Origin: JBFXJF01 sp050175155
GTDB taxonomy: Bacteria > Bacillota > Bacilli > Tepidibacillales > Tepidibacillaceae
DNA: 64,000 nt
Reading direction: 5' to 3'
NCBI GenBank assembly: GCA_050175155.1
Contig: JBFXJF010000009.1
Coordinates: 26,850 to 90,849 of the forward strand
The translations under genes were made by a program, and so were the position numbers. Positions 1 to 9,775 of the stretch are shown piece after piece; position 1 is the first letter of the stretch; each line of letters opens with the position of its first letter. Under the pieces are notes generated by a model. That model had not been told where the DNA came from. It saw only the letters and a program-made list of their open reading frames with translations, and did not search any database.

Positions 1-543
1 TGCTTGTTCTGGTGATAAATAATGAACCGAACCTAGTAATGATCCTGTGTGTGTAATAGTAGCTTGAGAAACAGATCTAGCAATACCAAAATCTGCAACT
101 TTGACCTCATTGTTATTCCCTATTAATATATTATGTGGCTTTATATCCCTATGAATTATTTTGTTTTGATGAGCATGGTTTAATGCTAAAAGGATTCGTT
201 TCGTTATTTCTATTGTTTCCTCAATGCTTAAATTTCCTTTTCTTTTTAAAAGCTCTTTTAATGTTAACCCTTCCACGTATTCCATAACAATATAATACAT
301 ATCATCTTCTTCAATAATGTCGTAAATCGCTACAATATTTTCATGTGATAGACTTGAAGCTGCTTGTGCTTCGCGACGAAACCTTTTTACAAATTCGTTA
401 TCGTTAATATACTGATGGTGCAATATTTTTATCGCCACTTTTTGATTTTGTTCAATATCGAAAGCTAAATAAACGTCAGCCATTCCACCTGATCCAATTT
501 TGCTTACTATTTTATATCTATTATTTAATGTTTTTCTATTCAA
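1..543 (-). CDS. prkC: Ser/Thr protein kinase PrkC, N-terminal part (cut by window edge)
   Basis: This is the first 181 codons of a eukaryotic-type Hanks kinase; the rest lies beyond position 1. Reading the minus strand from a TTG at 543 gives a glycine-rich loop GSGGMADVY at residues 17-25, the ATP-binding lysine K39 in VAIKIL, the catalytic loop HRDIKPHN from H131, and the DFG motif with an activation segment ending SPEQA. The TTG start is chosen because GAGGTG precedes it by five bases and no in-frame ATG is suitably placed. In the PrkC family, C-terminal PASTA domains outside the membrane sense peptidoglycan fragments; that part is not visible here. It follows prpC, its cognate phosphatase, by 27 bases, the usual arrangement. 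Kinase identity is certain; the PrkC assignment rests on family and context. Confidence 0.93.
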   Translation of the reverse strand, partial: MNRKTLNNRYKIVSKIGSGGMADVYLAFDIEQNQKVAIKILHHQYINDNEFVKRFRREAQAASSLSHENIVAIYDIIEEDDMYYIVMEYVEGLTLKELLKRKGNLSIEETIEITKRILLALNHAHQNKIIHRDIKPHNILIGNNNEVKVADFGIARSVSQATITHTGSLLGSVHYLSPEQA

Positions 544-570
544 AGAGTTCACCTCTCACAAACAATATAA

Positions 571-1311
571 TTAAATATTTTTAGCAATTATTAAAGAAAT
601 ATTATCTTCCCCACCAGCTTCAATTGCTTCTAATAATAAATAGTCGGCCATCTTTTCCAATGGTATAGAATTATCATTTAATATTTTAGAAATTTTGCTT
701 TCTGATACATAATTAGTTAGTCCATCAGAAGTTAGAATTAATTTTTGGTCCTTTTGCCAGTTAACTTTCAGTATATCAGACTTGACCAATAGGTCAGTAC
801 CCAATGCTCTTGTTAGTATATTTCTTTGAGGATGAACTAAAGCCTCTTCTTCAGTAATTTGACCGTTTACTATTAGTTCATTTACTAATGAATGATCTTT
901 TGTCAATTGTATATAATTATTTCCATTACTTAAATAAGCCCTACTATCGCCGACATGCGCCAATATTAACCAATCAGTAGATATTAAAGCAACAATAATC
1001 GTTGTTCCCATTCCACTATATTCTTTATTAGTTAATGAGAGATTATATACAGAGTTATTTGCCTCATAAATAGCTTCTTCTAGTAGGGTTTCATATTCAT
1101 CAGTGGATTGATTTAATATCATCTTAGGTTCTAATACTTGACAAACTCTATCAACCGCAGTCTTACTTGCAATTTCTCCAGCAAGATGGCCACCCATTCC
1201 ATCTGCTACAATGGCAATAGTTATCCCATTTGGATATGTATAATTTAGAAAAACATAATCCTCATTAACATCTCTTGTTTTTCCTACATCAGTCCGAGCA
1301 ACAAATTGCAA
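571..1311 (-). CDS. prpC: PP2C-family Ser/Thr protein phosphatase (PrpC/Stp)
   Basis: A metal-dependent PPM/PP2C phosphatase that removes phosphate from proteins modified by the adjacent PrkC kinase. The metal-binding motifs are readable: RDVNED near the N-terminus, VADGMGGH around residue 40, AHVGDSRAY in the middle, SDGL in the last third and EDNIS near the end. Length (about 246 residues) fits the family. I place the start at a TTG at 1311, six bases after GAGGTG, because the protein then begins MQFVARTDVGKTR, which aligns with family members. A GTG three codons earlier is possible but overlaps the ribosome-binding site. It lies 25 bases downstream of rlmN and just before prkC in the housekeeping operon. 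Confidence 0.95.
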   Translation of the reverse strand: MQFVARTDVGKTRDVNEDYVFLNYTYPNGITIAIVADGMGGHLAGEIASKTAVDRVCQVLEPKMILNQSTDEYETLLEEAIYEANNSVYNLSLTNKEYSGMGTTIIVALISTDWLILAHVGDSRAYLSNGNNYIQLTKDHSLVNELIVNGQITEEEALVHPQRNILTRALGTDLLVKSDILKVNWQKDQKLILTSDGLTNYVSESKISKILNDNSIPLEKMADYLLLEAIEAGGEDNISLIIAKNI

Positions 1312-1336
1312 GCCCTTCACCTCATAACAATTTAAA

Positions 1337-2371
1337 TTAATTAATATTTTTAGCCCTTAGTTGACCACATGCAGCCTCAATAACATTACCATGCTCTCTT
1401 CTTACCGTGGTATTTATTTTATACCTTTCAAGAGTTCTTTTAAATAGTGAAATTTTATTATTTGAAGAACGAACGTATTCACTACCAGGAGAATTATTTA
1501 ATGGTATCAGATTAATATGACATTTAATATCCTTTAATAATTCTGCTAATTCAATTGCGTGTTTTTCTTGATCATTCACATCCTTAATTAAAGCATATTC
1601 AAAAGTTACCCTTCTTTTTGTAATATTAATATAATAATTACAAGCTTCAATTAGTTCATTCAATGGATATTTATTATTGATTGGCATAATTTTCGACCTA
1701 ATTTCATTATTTGGAGCATGTAAAGATATTGCTAACACTACCTGACAATTCAAATCAGCAAACTCATAAATTTTTGGTATTATACCACTTGTTGAAACAG
1801 TAATATGACGTTGACCAATATTTATACCATTTTCATCATTAATGATATTAATAAAATTAATGGTCTCATCGTAATTATCAAATGGCTCTCCAGTACCCAT
1901 TATTACAACACTTTTAATTTTATCTTCCTGTTTATCTAATATTCTTTGTGCTTCAATAACTTGCGATACAATTTCTCCAGAAGTTAAGTTTCTCTTAAGT
2001 CCACCTATTGAGGAAGCACAAAATGTGCAACCAATCTTACATCCAACTTGAGTAGAAACACATATGCTAGTACCATAATCATGTTTCATAATTACAGTTT
2101 CAATTGCATGACCGTCAGTTAACCTAAATAGATATTTAATTGTACTTTCAGAAGTGTACTTGTCTTCAATGATTAAAGTCTGGAACACAAAATTCTCTTC
2201 TAGCTTTTTTCTTAAATCTTTTGTTAAATTACTCATCTCATCAAATGTATTAATTCTCTTTATATATAGCCAATCAAAGATTTGTTTTGCCCTATATAAT
2301 GGTTCATTATTTTCATTCAACCAGTTACTCCATTGTTTTAAGGTAAAATCGTAAACACTTTTATTTTTCAT
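1337..2371 (-). CDS. rlmN: 23S rRNA (A2503-C2)/tRNA (A37-C2) methyltransferase RlmN
   Basis: A radical-SAM methyltransferase that adds a C2 methyl group to A2503 of 23S rRNA and A37 of some tRNAs. The CxxxCxxC iron-sulfur motif is present as CKIGCTFC (C111, C115, C118 with the start used here). A GTGEPFDNYD segment and the C-terminal AACGQL with its conserved cysteine also fit RlmN. I favour the ATG at 2371 (344 residues, MKNKSVYDF), since this matches where family members begin. An upstream in-frame ATG at 2395 has no visible ribosome-binding site. The signal at 2371 is itself weak (GGTGTG), so the start is uncertain. It sits between rsmB and prpC. Confidence 0.93.
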   Translation of the reverse strand: MKNKSVYDFTLKQWSNWLNENNEPLYRAKQIFDWLYIKRINTFDEMSNLTKDLRKKLEENFVFQTLIIEDKYTSESTIKYLFRLTDGHAIETVIMKHDYGTSICVSTQVGCKIGCTFCASSIGGLKRNLTSGEIVSQVIEAQRILDKQEDKIKSVVIMGTGEPFDNYDETINFINIINDENGINIGQRHITVSTSGIIPKIYEFADLNCQVVLAISLHAPNNEIRSKIMPINNKYPLNELIEACNYYINITKRRVTFEYALIKDVNDQEKHAIELAELLKDIKCHINLIPLNNSPGSEYVRSSNNKISLFKRTLERYKINTTVRREHGNVIEAACGQLRAKNIN

Positions 2372-2414
2372 ATTCACACCATTCTCAAATATCATTTTTA
2401 TATTTTATATATTT

Positions 2415-3788
2415 TTATAATTTTACCATTCTACTAATAAAAAATCCATCAGTATGAAAATAATGAGGTAAAATTTGTAACATTCCTTCACTTGTGTCAA
2501 TTTTCTGATTAATAGACTCTGACAATAAGGTTGATAAAAGCTTGTCTAACTTAAATTCCGGATATTTTTTGATAAACCTATAAATCATATCTTGGTTTTC
2601 TTCTTTTGTCATTGTACAGGTACTATATACTAATATACCACCTGGTTTTAGTAATGAAGAGACGTTCTCTAGAATGTTTTGTTGTACTTTTATTAACTTG
2701 GTAATATCGTCTATCGACTTAGTCCATTTTAATTCTGGTTTCCTCCTTATTACTCCTAACCCAGAACACGGTACATCAAGTAATATACAATCAAATATTG
2801 CTCCATATTCTTTATGTAAATCCCTTGCATCAATACATACTGTCTCAATAATATCAATTCCAAGACGTTTTTTCTGTTCCTCTATAAGTTTAATTTTGTG
2901 CCTATGAATATCCGAAGCAATAATTCTTCCCTTGTTCTGCATTTTTTCAGCTATATGTGTAGTTTTTCCACCTGGTGCAGCTGTTGCATCAAGTACTGTC
3001 ATATAAGGTTTTGGATCTAAGGCATCAACTGCCAACATCGAGCTCTCATCTTGGATCGAATAGAATCCTTCTTCATACAAACTTAATGTTGCTAGATTAC
3101 CAGAGCCTTTAATTCTTATCCCTTCCTTTGATAGAGATGAGGGGGTAATTACTGTGTCATCGCCAAGCTCATTTTTTAATAAACCAATCATCTTTTCTCT
3201 AGTTATTTTTAAAGTGTTAACTCTTATTGAATTAAATGGTGCTTTGTTGTTTTCCCTGCATATTTCTTCAGTTTCGCATAAACCATATTCATTGATAAAC
3301 TTCTTAACAATCCACTCTGGGTGTGAGTGTTCAATTGTGATTTTTTCGTAATCCTTCAATATTTCAGGAATTTTAATCTTTGTTTCAGTTCTTATAATAT
3401 TTCTTAGTACCCCATTCACCATACTAGCGATACCTTTATGCCCATTTTTTTTTGCAATTTCTACAGCCTCATTAACTATGGCATGAGATGGTATTCGATC
3501 TAAATAAATTATTTGATAAACACTTAAACGAAGTAAGTTCTTAACCCATAACTCTAATTCTTTAATATCATTCTTGAGATATTTTTGTATCACCCAATCA
3601 ATTGTATTCAACCGCTGAATTGTTCCATAAATTATTTCTGTCGCTAAGTTAATATCTAACCTTGATAGATTAGCATTCTGTAACGATTGATTTAGTTGAA
3701 TGTTACTGTAAGCCTTCTCCTTATCCACTTTTGTTAAAACTTCTAGTGCAAGTTCTCTTGAAGTTTCTATATTTTTAAGTTTATTCAC
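2415..3788 (-). CDS. rsmB: 16S rRNA (cytosine-967-C5) methyltransferase RsmB
   Basis: A 457-residue SAM-dependent rRNA m5C methyltransferase. The N-terminal NusB-like RNA-binding domain occupies about residues 1-135 (ALEVL...AIVNEAVEIAK). It is followed by the Rossmann methyltransferase with DATAAPGGKTTH as the SAM motif. The two catalytic cysteines lie in DVPCSGLG and YSTCT. The start is a GTG overlapping the fmt stop by eight bases, with AGGAG nine bases upstream inside fmt, so translation is probably coupled. Its position directly after fmt is the standard Firmicute arrangement. Confidence 0.95.
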   Translation of the reverse strand: MNKLKNIETSRELALEVLTKVDKEKAYSNIQLNQSLQNANLSRLDINLATEIIYGTIQRLNTIDWVIQKYLKNDIKELELWVKNLLRLSVYQIIYLDRIPSHAIVNEAVEIAKKNGHKGIASMVNGVLRNIIRTETKIKIPEILKDYEKITIEHSHPEWIVKKFINEYGLCETEEICRENNKAPFNSIRVNTLKITREKMIGLLKNELGDDTVITPSSLSKEGIRIKGSGNLATLSLYEEGFYSIQDESSMLAVDALDPKPYMTVLDATAAPGGKTTHIAEKMQNKGRIIASDIHRHKIKLIEEQKKRLGIDIIETVCIDARDLHKEYGAIFDCILLDVPCSGLGVIRRKPELKWTKSIDDITKLIKVQQNILENVSSLLKPGGILVYSTCTMTKEENQDMIYRFIKKYPEFKLDKLLSTLLSESINQKIDTSEGMLQILPHYFHTDGFFISRMVKL

Positions 3789-4713
3789 CCATTTTATCTC
3801 CTAATGTTATTTTTATACCTTTTAGAAAGGAACCGATATCCATCTTTCTTTTACCGGCAGGTTGAACTTCTTTTAAATTAAGTGCACCGTCCTTAGTAGC
3901 AATATAAAGATTCTCTTTATCCACTTTAATAATCGTTCCCGGTAAACGTTTATGATTGTATTCTATTGGCTCTGCCCACCAAATTTTGAATATATCATTA
4001 TTAAAAAATGTATAAGCTACGGGCCAAGGGTTTAATCCTCTTATCTGGTTATATATCTCCTCACTTGTTCTATTCCAGCAAATTAATTCATCTTCTCTTT
4101 TTAAAGTTGGAGCAAAAGTAGCTTTAGTACTATCTTGAGATATTGAAACTGAGTCACCATTCTCAATTAATCTTAATGTCTCAATAAGTAATTTTGATGC
4201 TGTCTGGCTTAGTTTGTCTAATAAGGTCCCAACTGAATCATTTGTATCTATTGAAACAATAGATTGAGTAATTATATCTCCAGCATCTAGTTCTTTTACC
4301 ATATACATAATTGTTATTCCCGTCTCTTTTTCTCCATCAATAATTGATTTATGAATCGGAGCTGCACCTCTATATTTAGGTAGTAAGGAAGCATGAACAT
4401 TAATAGCCTTATATTTAGGAGTTTCTAATAACTCATTAGGAAGGATTTGCCCATAAGCTGCAGTAATAATTATTTCCGGTTTCCAGGCTAATATATAATC
4501 AATAGCTTCTTTATTTCTAATTTTAATTGGTTGGTAAACTTCAATATTCAATTCTTCCGCAAGTATTTTTATTGGTGGCTTTGTCAAAACCTGTTTTCTT
4601 CCAGTAGGTTTGTCTGGTTGTGTTACAACACCAACTACATCAAAGCTATAATCTATTAAGCTCTGCAGACAAGATACCGCAAATTCTGGGGTACCCATAA
4701 ATACTACTTTCAC
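3781..4713 (-). CDS. fmt: Methionyl-tRNA formyltransferase
   Basis: Formylates the amino group of initiator Met-tRNA using 10-formyl-tetrahydrofolate. The 310-residue protein starts MKVVFMGTPEFAV and carries the folate-site and catalytic segment INVHASLLPKYRGAAPI (N, H and later D of the family's catalytic set), followed by a C-terminal OB-like tRNA-binding domain that includes LNPWPVAYT. The start is GTG with AGGAG nine bases upstream. The gene follows def, whose product removes the formyl group later, and overlaps rsmB by eight bases. Confidence 0.96.
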   Translation of the reverse strand: MKVVFMGTPEFAVSCLQSLIDYSFDVVGVVTQPDKPTGRKQVLTKPPIKILAEELNIEVYQPIKIRNKEAIDYILAWKPEIIITAAYGQILPNELLETPKYKAINVHASLLPKYRGAAPIHKSIIDGEKETGITIMYMVKELDAGDIITQSIVSIDTNDSVGTLLDKLSQTASKLLIETLRLIENGDSVSISQDSTKATFAPTLKREDELICWNRTSEEIYNQIRGLNPWPVAYTFFNNDIFKIWWAEPIEYNHKRLPGTIIKVDKENLYIATKDGALNLKEVQPAGKRKMDIGSFLKGIKITLGDKMGE

Positions 4714-4774
4714 TATAAATCACTCCTAACATTGTAAAAATACTTGCTGCAATCTAATATATACAATCAGTATT

Positions 4775-5242
4775 TCATAGTATTAAGTCGTCTTGTTTAA
4801 AACAATCTTCTGCTATATCAATAAATAATATACCATCTAGATGATCAATCTCATGTTGAATTGCTCTGGCTAAAAGACCAGTGCCTTCAATGAAAAATTC
4901 TTCCCCTTGTCGATTTAATGCTTTTGCCTTAACTCTTTCTGCTCTATTTACATTTCCTATTATTCCTGGCACACTTAAGCAACCTTCCGCGCCAATTTGT
5001 TCGCCATCTTTTTCAATTATTTCTGGGTTTATCATCTCAATTAATCCTTCACCTATATCTATCACAACTATACGCTTTAATATTGAGATTTGCACTGCGG
5101 CTAATCCCACCCCATCCGAATCATACATAGTTTCGGCCATATTATCTAATAATTTAATAGTTCTTTGGGTTATCTCGTTGACCGGTTTTGATTTTTCCCT
5201 TAACATGACATCACCATTTTTAATAACAACTTTTATAGACAT
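4775..5242 (-). CDS. def: Peptide deformylase
   Basis: Removes the N-formyl group from nascent proteins. All three family motifs are visible in the 155 residues: GVGLAAVQ at 44-51, EGCLS at 86-90 and QHEIDH at 129-134. Metal ligands are C88, H130 and H134, and E131 is the catalytic acid/base. GAGGAGG lies just upstream of the ATG. The gene is 14 bases downstream of priA and 61 bases before fmt in the same transcription direction. Confidence 0.97.
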   Translation of the reverse strand: MSIKVVIKNGDVMLREKSKPVNEITQRTIKLLDNMAETMYDSDGVGLAAVQISILKRIVVIDIGEGLIEMINPEIIEKDGEQIGAEGCLSVPGIIGNVNRAERVKAKALNRQGEEFFIEGTGLLARAIQHEIDHLDGILFIDIAEDCFKQDDLIL

Positions 5243-5256
5243 AATAAAACCCTCCT

Positions 5257-7680
5257 CTACATTAATATATATGGATCTAAGTCGATACTTATTTGTAATC
5301 GACGATCTTTAAGTATATCAGTAACATTAATCATCGTTTTATTAATAATTGGTATTACGTCCGACCCATCTTTAAATTTTATCATGCATTGAAATCTATT
5401 TCTATTTTTTATACGAGAAATTGGAGATATAACAGGATCTGATATCTCTACTCCTTTTGGTAAAACTTTTTTTAATTCCCGCACGAAAATTTGACTAGCC
5501 TTTACAGCTTGGCTCACTATCTCATGAGTAAAGTGAACCAATATTAAATTCAAATATGGTGGATAGCCCATTATATTTCTTTGTTTTAATTCATTTTCAA
5601 AAAAACCTTGATAATCATGATTACTTGCATATTGTATACTATAATGCTCAGGTGTATAAGTTTGAATTACAACATTACCTAATAAATGATGCCTTCCAGC
5701 TCTGCCACTAACTTGCGTTAATAATTGAAAAGTTCTCTCTGCAGCCCTGAAGTCTGGTAATCTAAGTGTTGTATCAGCTGCCATTACCCCAACTAATGTA
5801 ACAGACTCAAAATCTAATCCTTTTGCAATCATTTGTGTCCCCAACAAAATATCTGCCTCGCGTCTTTTAAAAGATGATAGTAACTTATCATGTGCTCCCT
5901 TTTTATTAGTACTATCTACGTCCATTCTGATAATTCTAATTCCCGGAAATTTCAATGTTAGTTCTTCCTCAACCTTTTGTGTCCCAGTACCAAAATATCG
6001 AATATGCATACTATTGCATTCTGGACAAACCTTAGGCTCTTTAACAGCATATCCACAATAATGACATCTTAACATACCATTAGTATTGTGATATGTTAGG
6101 GATATTTCACAGTTAGGACACTTCATTACAAAACCACAAGATCGACACATTACAAAAGTAGAATGTCCCCTACGGTTAAGAAAAAGAATAATTTGTTCTC
6201 CTTTATCTAAACAATCTGATATTTTATCTTGTAACTGTTGACTAAACATAGAACGGTTACCTTGTTTTAGCTCTTCCCTCATATCAACTAATTCAATACT
6301 CGGCATAGGTCTTCCCATTATTCGATTAGGTAACTCTAATAATGTATATTTATTAGTTATCGCATTATAATATGATTCAATTGAAGGAGTAGCACTCCCA
6401 AGTAATACTAATGCTCCATTGTAATTTGCTCGCCATTTGGCAATTTCGCGGGTATGATATTTTGGATGTTCCTCCTGCTTGTATGAAGTTTCATGTTCTT
6501 CATCTAATATAATTAACCCAATGTTTTTAAAAGGTGCAAAAATCGCTGACCTTGCACCTATTACAATTTTCGCATCACCACGCTGTAAACGGAGCCATTC
6601 ATCTAGTTTTTCACCTCTAGATAAACGAGAATGTAAAATAGCAACATTATCACCGAACCTTCCTTTAAATCTCTCTATCATTTGGGACGTTAAAGAGATT
6701 TCCGGCACTAATACAATAGAATCCTTACCAGTGTTTAGTACATGTTCTATAAGGTTAAGATATATTTCTGTCTTTCCGCTTCCTGTTACCCCATATAAAA
6801 GTGCAGGTCTTAAATCCTGTTTTTTTAGCGAACCTATTACTTTATTTATAATAAATTCTTGCTCATTAGTTAATATAACTTTCTTGTCCTCAAACAATCT
6901 ATCCTTAAACGGATCGTGATTAACCTTTTTATCAACAAAAATAAAAATACCTTTTTTAGCTAAAGTTTTTATAGTAGATATATTTATATGAAGAGACTTC
7001 ATTAATTGAGTTAAATCTATATCTTCAATATTATTTTCAATGATATACTCTAAAATCTCTTTCTGTTTTTTTGCTTTACTAGCTAATTTCTCGGCTTCAA
7101 CCTTAAGCTGTTGTTTTGAGATATTTAACTTAACAACCTTTAATATTTTCCGTTTGTTTTCATCTCTATATTCCTTTTTAATTTCAAGTATTTTTTCGAT
7201 AAGCATCCTATTAATTATCTCTTTTTTATCAGGAAATTTCTTAACTAGTATAGTTTGTTGAACCGGTTGACGTTCCTTTATCCATTGATAAACTAATATT
7301 TCATCTTCAGATAGATACTTAGAGTTTATATTCCCATTGGCCAATATTAGTTCTTCGACCTTCGACTTAAGTGCAGGTGGAATAAGTATTTGAAGAGTTC
7401 GAAAAAGATGAGTTGAATAATGCCGACTCATCCATCTTGCAAGTTCAATTAATTCATTTGTAATAGGAGGCATAATGTCTAGATTTTCAACTATCTCTTT
7501 AACATTTTTCTGTTCAGAAATAGGTATTAAGCCGATGACAAACCCCTGAGTTAATCTATTTCCTAAAGGTACAATTACCCTACATCCGATTTCTAGTGAA
7601 TTTAATAAATAACTCGGAATTTTATAATCAAAACCTTGATGTTTGATATCAGGAATATCTAAAGCCACAATAGCATACAC
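5257..7680 (-). CDS. priA: Primosomal protein N' (replication restart helicase PriA)
   Basis: Superfamily 2 helicase that recognises stalled forks and reloads the replicative helicase. The N-terminal DNA 3'-end-binding domain begins VYAIVALDIPDI. The Walker A is GVTGSGKTE, the DEAH-type box is DEEH, and a zinc-binding cysteine cluster is spread over a segment including CRSCG, CPNC, CHYC and CPEC. I start it at the GTG at 7680, which overlaps the coaBC stop by one base (TAGTG) and has AAGGA upstream, giving 807 residues. A TTG at 7704 would add eight residues unlike the family's N-terminus. Confidence 0.95.
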   Translation of the reverse strand: MYAIVALDIPDIKHQGFDYKIPSYLLNSLEIGCRVIVPLGNRLTQGFVIGLIPISEQKNVKEIVENLDIMPPITNELIELARWMSRHYSTHLFRTLQILIPPALKSKVEELILANGNINSKYLSEDEILVYQWIKERQPVQQTILVKKFPDKKEIINRMLIEKILEIKKEYRDENKRKILKVVKLNISKQQLKVEAEKLASKAKKQKEILEYIIENNIEDIDLTQLMKSLHINISTIKTLAKKGIFIFVDKKVNHDPFKDRLFEDKKVILTNEQEFIINKVIGSLKKQDLRPALLYGVTGSGKTEIYLNLIEHVLNTGKDSIVLVPEISLTSQMIERFKGRFGDNVAILHSRLSRGEKLDEWLRLQRGDAKIVIGARSAIFAPFKNIGLIILDEEHETSYKQEEHPKYHTREIAKWRANYNGALVLLGSATPSIESYYNAITNKYTLLELPNRIMGRPMPSIELVDMREELKQGNRSMFSQQLQDKISDCLDKGEQIILFLNRRGHSTFVMCRSCGFVMKCPNCEISLTYHNTNGMLRCHYCGYAVKEPKVCPECNSMHIRYFGTGTQKVEEELTLKFPGIRIIRMDVDSTNKKGAHDKLLSSFKRREADILLGTQMIAKGLDFESVTLVGVMAADTTLRLPDFRAAERTFQLLTQVSGRAGRHHLLGNVVIQTYTPEHYSIQYASNHDYQGFFENELKQRNIMGYPPYLNLILVHFTHEIVSQAVKASQIFVRELKKVLPKGVEISDPVISPISRIKNRNRFQCMIKFKDGSDVIPIINKTMINVTDILKDRRLQISIDLDPYILM

Positions 7681-8885
7681 TATTCCTTTTTTCCCCCCAG
7701 ACAAGAATTAATCTCTGTTAATATCCTATATGCTAACTCTTTTTTGCTCATTATTGGATAAGTAACTTCTTTCCCTAATTTCGAAATTAATGTAACTATG
7801 TTGGTATCTCCTTCAAATCCAGCGCCTTCTGTTAATATATTATTGGCAACAATCATATCCATATTCTTAGCTTTTAATTTTGCTTTAGCGTTTTTAATTA
7901 AATCTTCGCTTTCAGCACAAAAACCTATTAATAGTTGTCCTTCTGATTTTCTATTACCAATTTCCAAGGCAATATCCTTGGTACGCTCCATTTCAATAAA
8001 CCAAGCTTCATCTTTTTTCTTAAATTTTCCTGGATAAATATTTTTTGGTCGATAATCAGCAACTGCGGCGGTTTTTATTATTATATCTGTACTTTCGAGA
8101 TTATCAATTACCTTTTGATACATCTGTTCTGCTGTCTCAATACTTATTAACTGAACACCATTTGGGGGAAGAATATTAGTCTTACCTGAGATTAAAATTA
8201 CTTCACCACCCCGCTCAAGGGCTACCTCAGCTAAAGCATATCCCATTTTCCCTGATGAATGATTAGTGATGAACCTTACAGAATCAATTGATTCCCTTGT
8301 TGGACCAGCAGTAATTAAAAATTTTTTCCCAAGAAAGTCCTTCTCCCTTGTTAAATGTTCTTCAATTATTTCCAATATTTCTTCAGGCTCAGGTAATCTT
8401 CCTTTACCAGAGTAGCCTTCAGCTAAACGTCCCTCAGAAGGTTCAATAATTTTTATACCTCTAGCTTTAAGAATAGCTATGTTTCCTTGAACAGTTGGAT
8501 GAAAATACATATTTTCGTTCATTGATGGGGCTATGAAAATCGGGCATTTAACAGCTAATAATGTTGTCGTAAGCATGTCGTCAGCTATACCATAGGCAAG
8601 TTTAGCAATAACATTGGCGGTAGCTGGTGCTATCAAAACTAAATCGGCATTATTAGCAATATTTATATGAGCAACAATATCTGGGTTGTATTCATCAAAG
8701 GTATCAGTATAGACATGTTTCTTGGATAATATTTGTAATGTAAATGGGGGTATAATCTTTGTCGATGCTTCTGTCATAATGACCTGAACCTCCGCACCTT
8801 TTTTAACTAACATACTTGTTATTGTTGCTGCCTTATAAGCAGCGATACCTCCCGTAATACCTAAGACAATCTTTTTCCCATTCAA
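7680..8885 (-). CDS. coaBC: Bifunctional phosphopantothenoylcysteine decarboxylase / phosphopantothenate-cysteine ligase
   Basis: Carries out two consecutive steps of coenzyme A synthesis. The CoaC flavoprotein half begins NGKKIVLGITGGIAAYKA and includes the APSMNENMY active-site segment. The CoaB ligase half has TAGPTRESID and NHSSGKMGYALAE. I place the start at the TTG at 8885, five bases after the ribosome-binding sequence AGGTGGTGAG; two GTG codons upstream lie inside that sequence. The product is 401 residues, normal for the family. It lies between rpoZ and priA, as in many Firmicutes. Confidence 0.95.
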   Translation of the reverse strand: MNGKKIVLGITGGIAAYKAATITSMLVKKGAEVQVIMTEASTKIIPPFTLQILSKKHVYTDTFDEYNPDIVAHINIANNADLVLIAPATANVIAKLAYGIADDMLTTTLLAVKCPIFIAPSMNENMYFHPTVQGNIAILKARGIKIIEPSEGRLAEGYSGKGRLPEPEEILEIIEEHLTREKDFLGKKFLITAGPTRESIDSVRFITNHSSGKMGYALAEVALERGGEVILISGKTNILPPNGVQLISIETAEQMYQKVIDNLESTDIIIKTAAVADYRPKNIYPGKFKKKDEAWFIEMERTKDIALEIGNRKSEGQLLIGFCAESEDLIKNAKAKLKAKNMDMIVANNILTEGAGFEGDTNIVTLISKLGKEVTYPIMSKKELAYRILTEINSCLGGKKE

Positions 8886-8936
8886 TATTCTCACCACCTA
8901 AAATATATTAGAAAAATAACAACCACTAGGTTGTTA

Positions 8937-9137
8937 TTATACCACTTTACTCTTAATGATTAATTCAGCTGAATCGATTTCTTCTAAAGCAATTCCAACA
9001 TATTTTTTAGAAATTGGAGATTTAACTAACACAGTGTCTCCTTTTTTAATTGACCTTGCCCTTTTTGCAGCAGCAATAACTAATGAATATTTACTGTCTA
9101 CTTTTTCTAATAATTTATCTATTGAAGGGAAAATCAT
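8937..9137 (-). CDS. rpoZ: RNA polymerase omega subunit
   Basis: A 66-residue protein that helps assemble the beta' subunit of RNA polymerase. It has the typical omega layout: PSIDKLLEKVDSKYSLVIAAAKRAR, then a short basic and hydrophobic tail. The ATG at 9137 is preceded by GGAGG seven bases upstream and overlaps the gmk stop codon in an ATGA junction, which implies translational coupling to gmk. A longer reading from 9158 would run through the ribosome-binding site and is rejected. Confidence 0.93.
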   Translation of the reverse strand: MIFPSIDKLLEKVDSKYSLVIAAAKRARSIKKGDTVLVKSPISKKYVGIALEEIDSAELIIKSKVV

Positions 9138-9754
9138 TTTAATTCCTCCTTTAACCAAGCTTCAAAATATGGTAACACTCGTTCTTTTTTTAGACGTTCT
9201 GCCTCAATAATAGTTTGAATCCTTTTTGCGGCTTTATGTACTTCATCATTAACTACAACGTAGTCATAATGTTTTACCATAAGTAACTCTTCTTTAGCTA
9301 CATTCATTCTACCAGAGATTGTTGTTTCGCTTTCCGTCCCCCTGGTGACTATTCGGTTTTTAAGTTCATTAAAAGATGGGGGCATCAAGAAAATAAAGAT
9401 TCCCTCAGGATATCTTCTTTTAACCTTTAACGCCCCTTGTACCTCTATTTCTAAAATTATATCTTTTTCATTTTCAAGATTCTCTTCAACAAAAGTTATT
9501 GGAGTTCCATAATAATTGCCACAGTATTCTGCCCATTCTAATAATTTATCATCCTTAATCATTTCTTCAAACTCTTTTTTTTCCTTAAAAAAATAATTCA
9601 ACCCCTCTACTTCCCCTGGCCTTGGCTTTCTAGACGTTGTAGAAACTGAATAAATAATATCTTGTATTTGTTCCCTAATATAAGAACAAACTGTTCCCTT
9701 TCCGACTCCTGAAGGTCCTGAAAGTACTATTAATAATCCCCTTTGCATAAACAT
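9134..9754 (-). CDS. gmk: Guanylate kinase
   Basis: Phosphorylates GMP to GDP with ATP. The P-loop GPSGVGKGT is at residues 13-21, followed by the GMP-binding TSRKPRPGE and GLNYFF segments, the lid region and a C-terminal helix. About 206 residues, the normal size. ATG at 9754; a second ATG two codons later is an equally acceptable start. The gene lies between remA and rpoZ, the standard Firmicute order. Confidence 0.96.
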   Translation of the reverse strand: MFMQRGLLIVLSGPSGVGKGTVCSYIREQIQDIIYSVSTTSRKPRPGEVEGLNYFFKEKKEFEEMIKDDKLLEWAEYCGNYYGTPITFVEENLENEKDIILEIEVQGALKVKRRYPEGIFIFLMPPSFNELKNRIVTRGTESETTISGRMNVAKEELLMVKHYDYVVVNDEVHKAAKRIQTIIEAERLKKERVLPYFEAWLKEELK

Positions 9755-9775
9755 ATTAACACTACACCCCTAGTT

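Noticed and set aside
4881..5312. Long open frame on the plus strand opposite def and the priA end
   Set aside because: It is antisense to clearly conserved deformylase and PriA sequence, has no ribosome-binding site and its composition mirrors the real genes. Many similar antisense frames in the window were rejected for the same reason.
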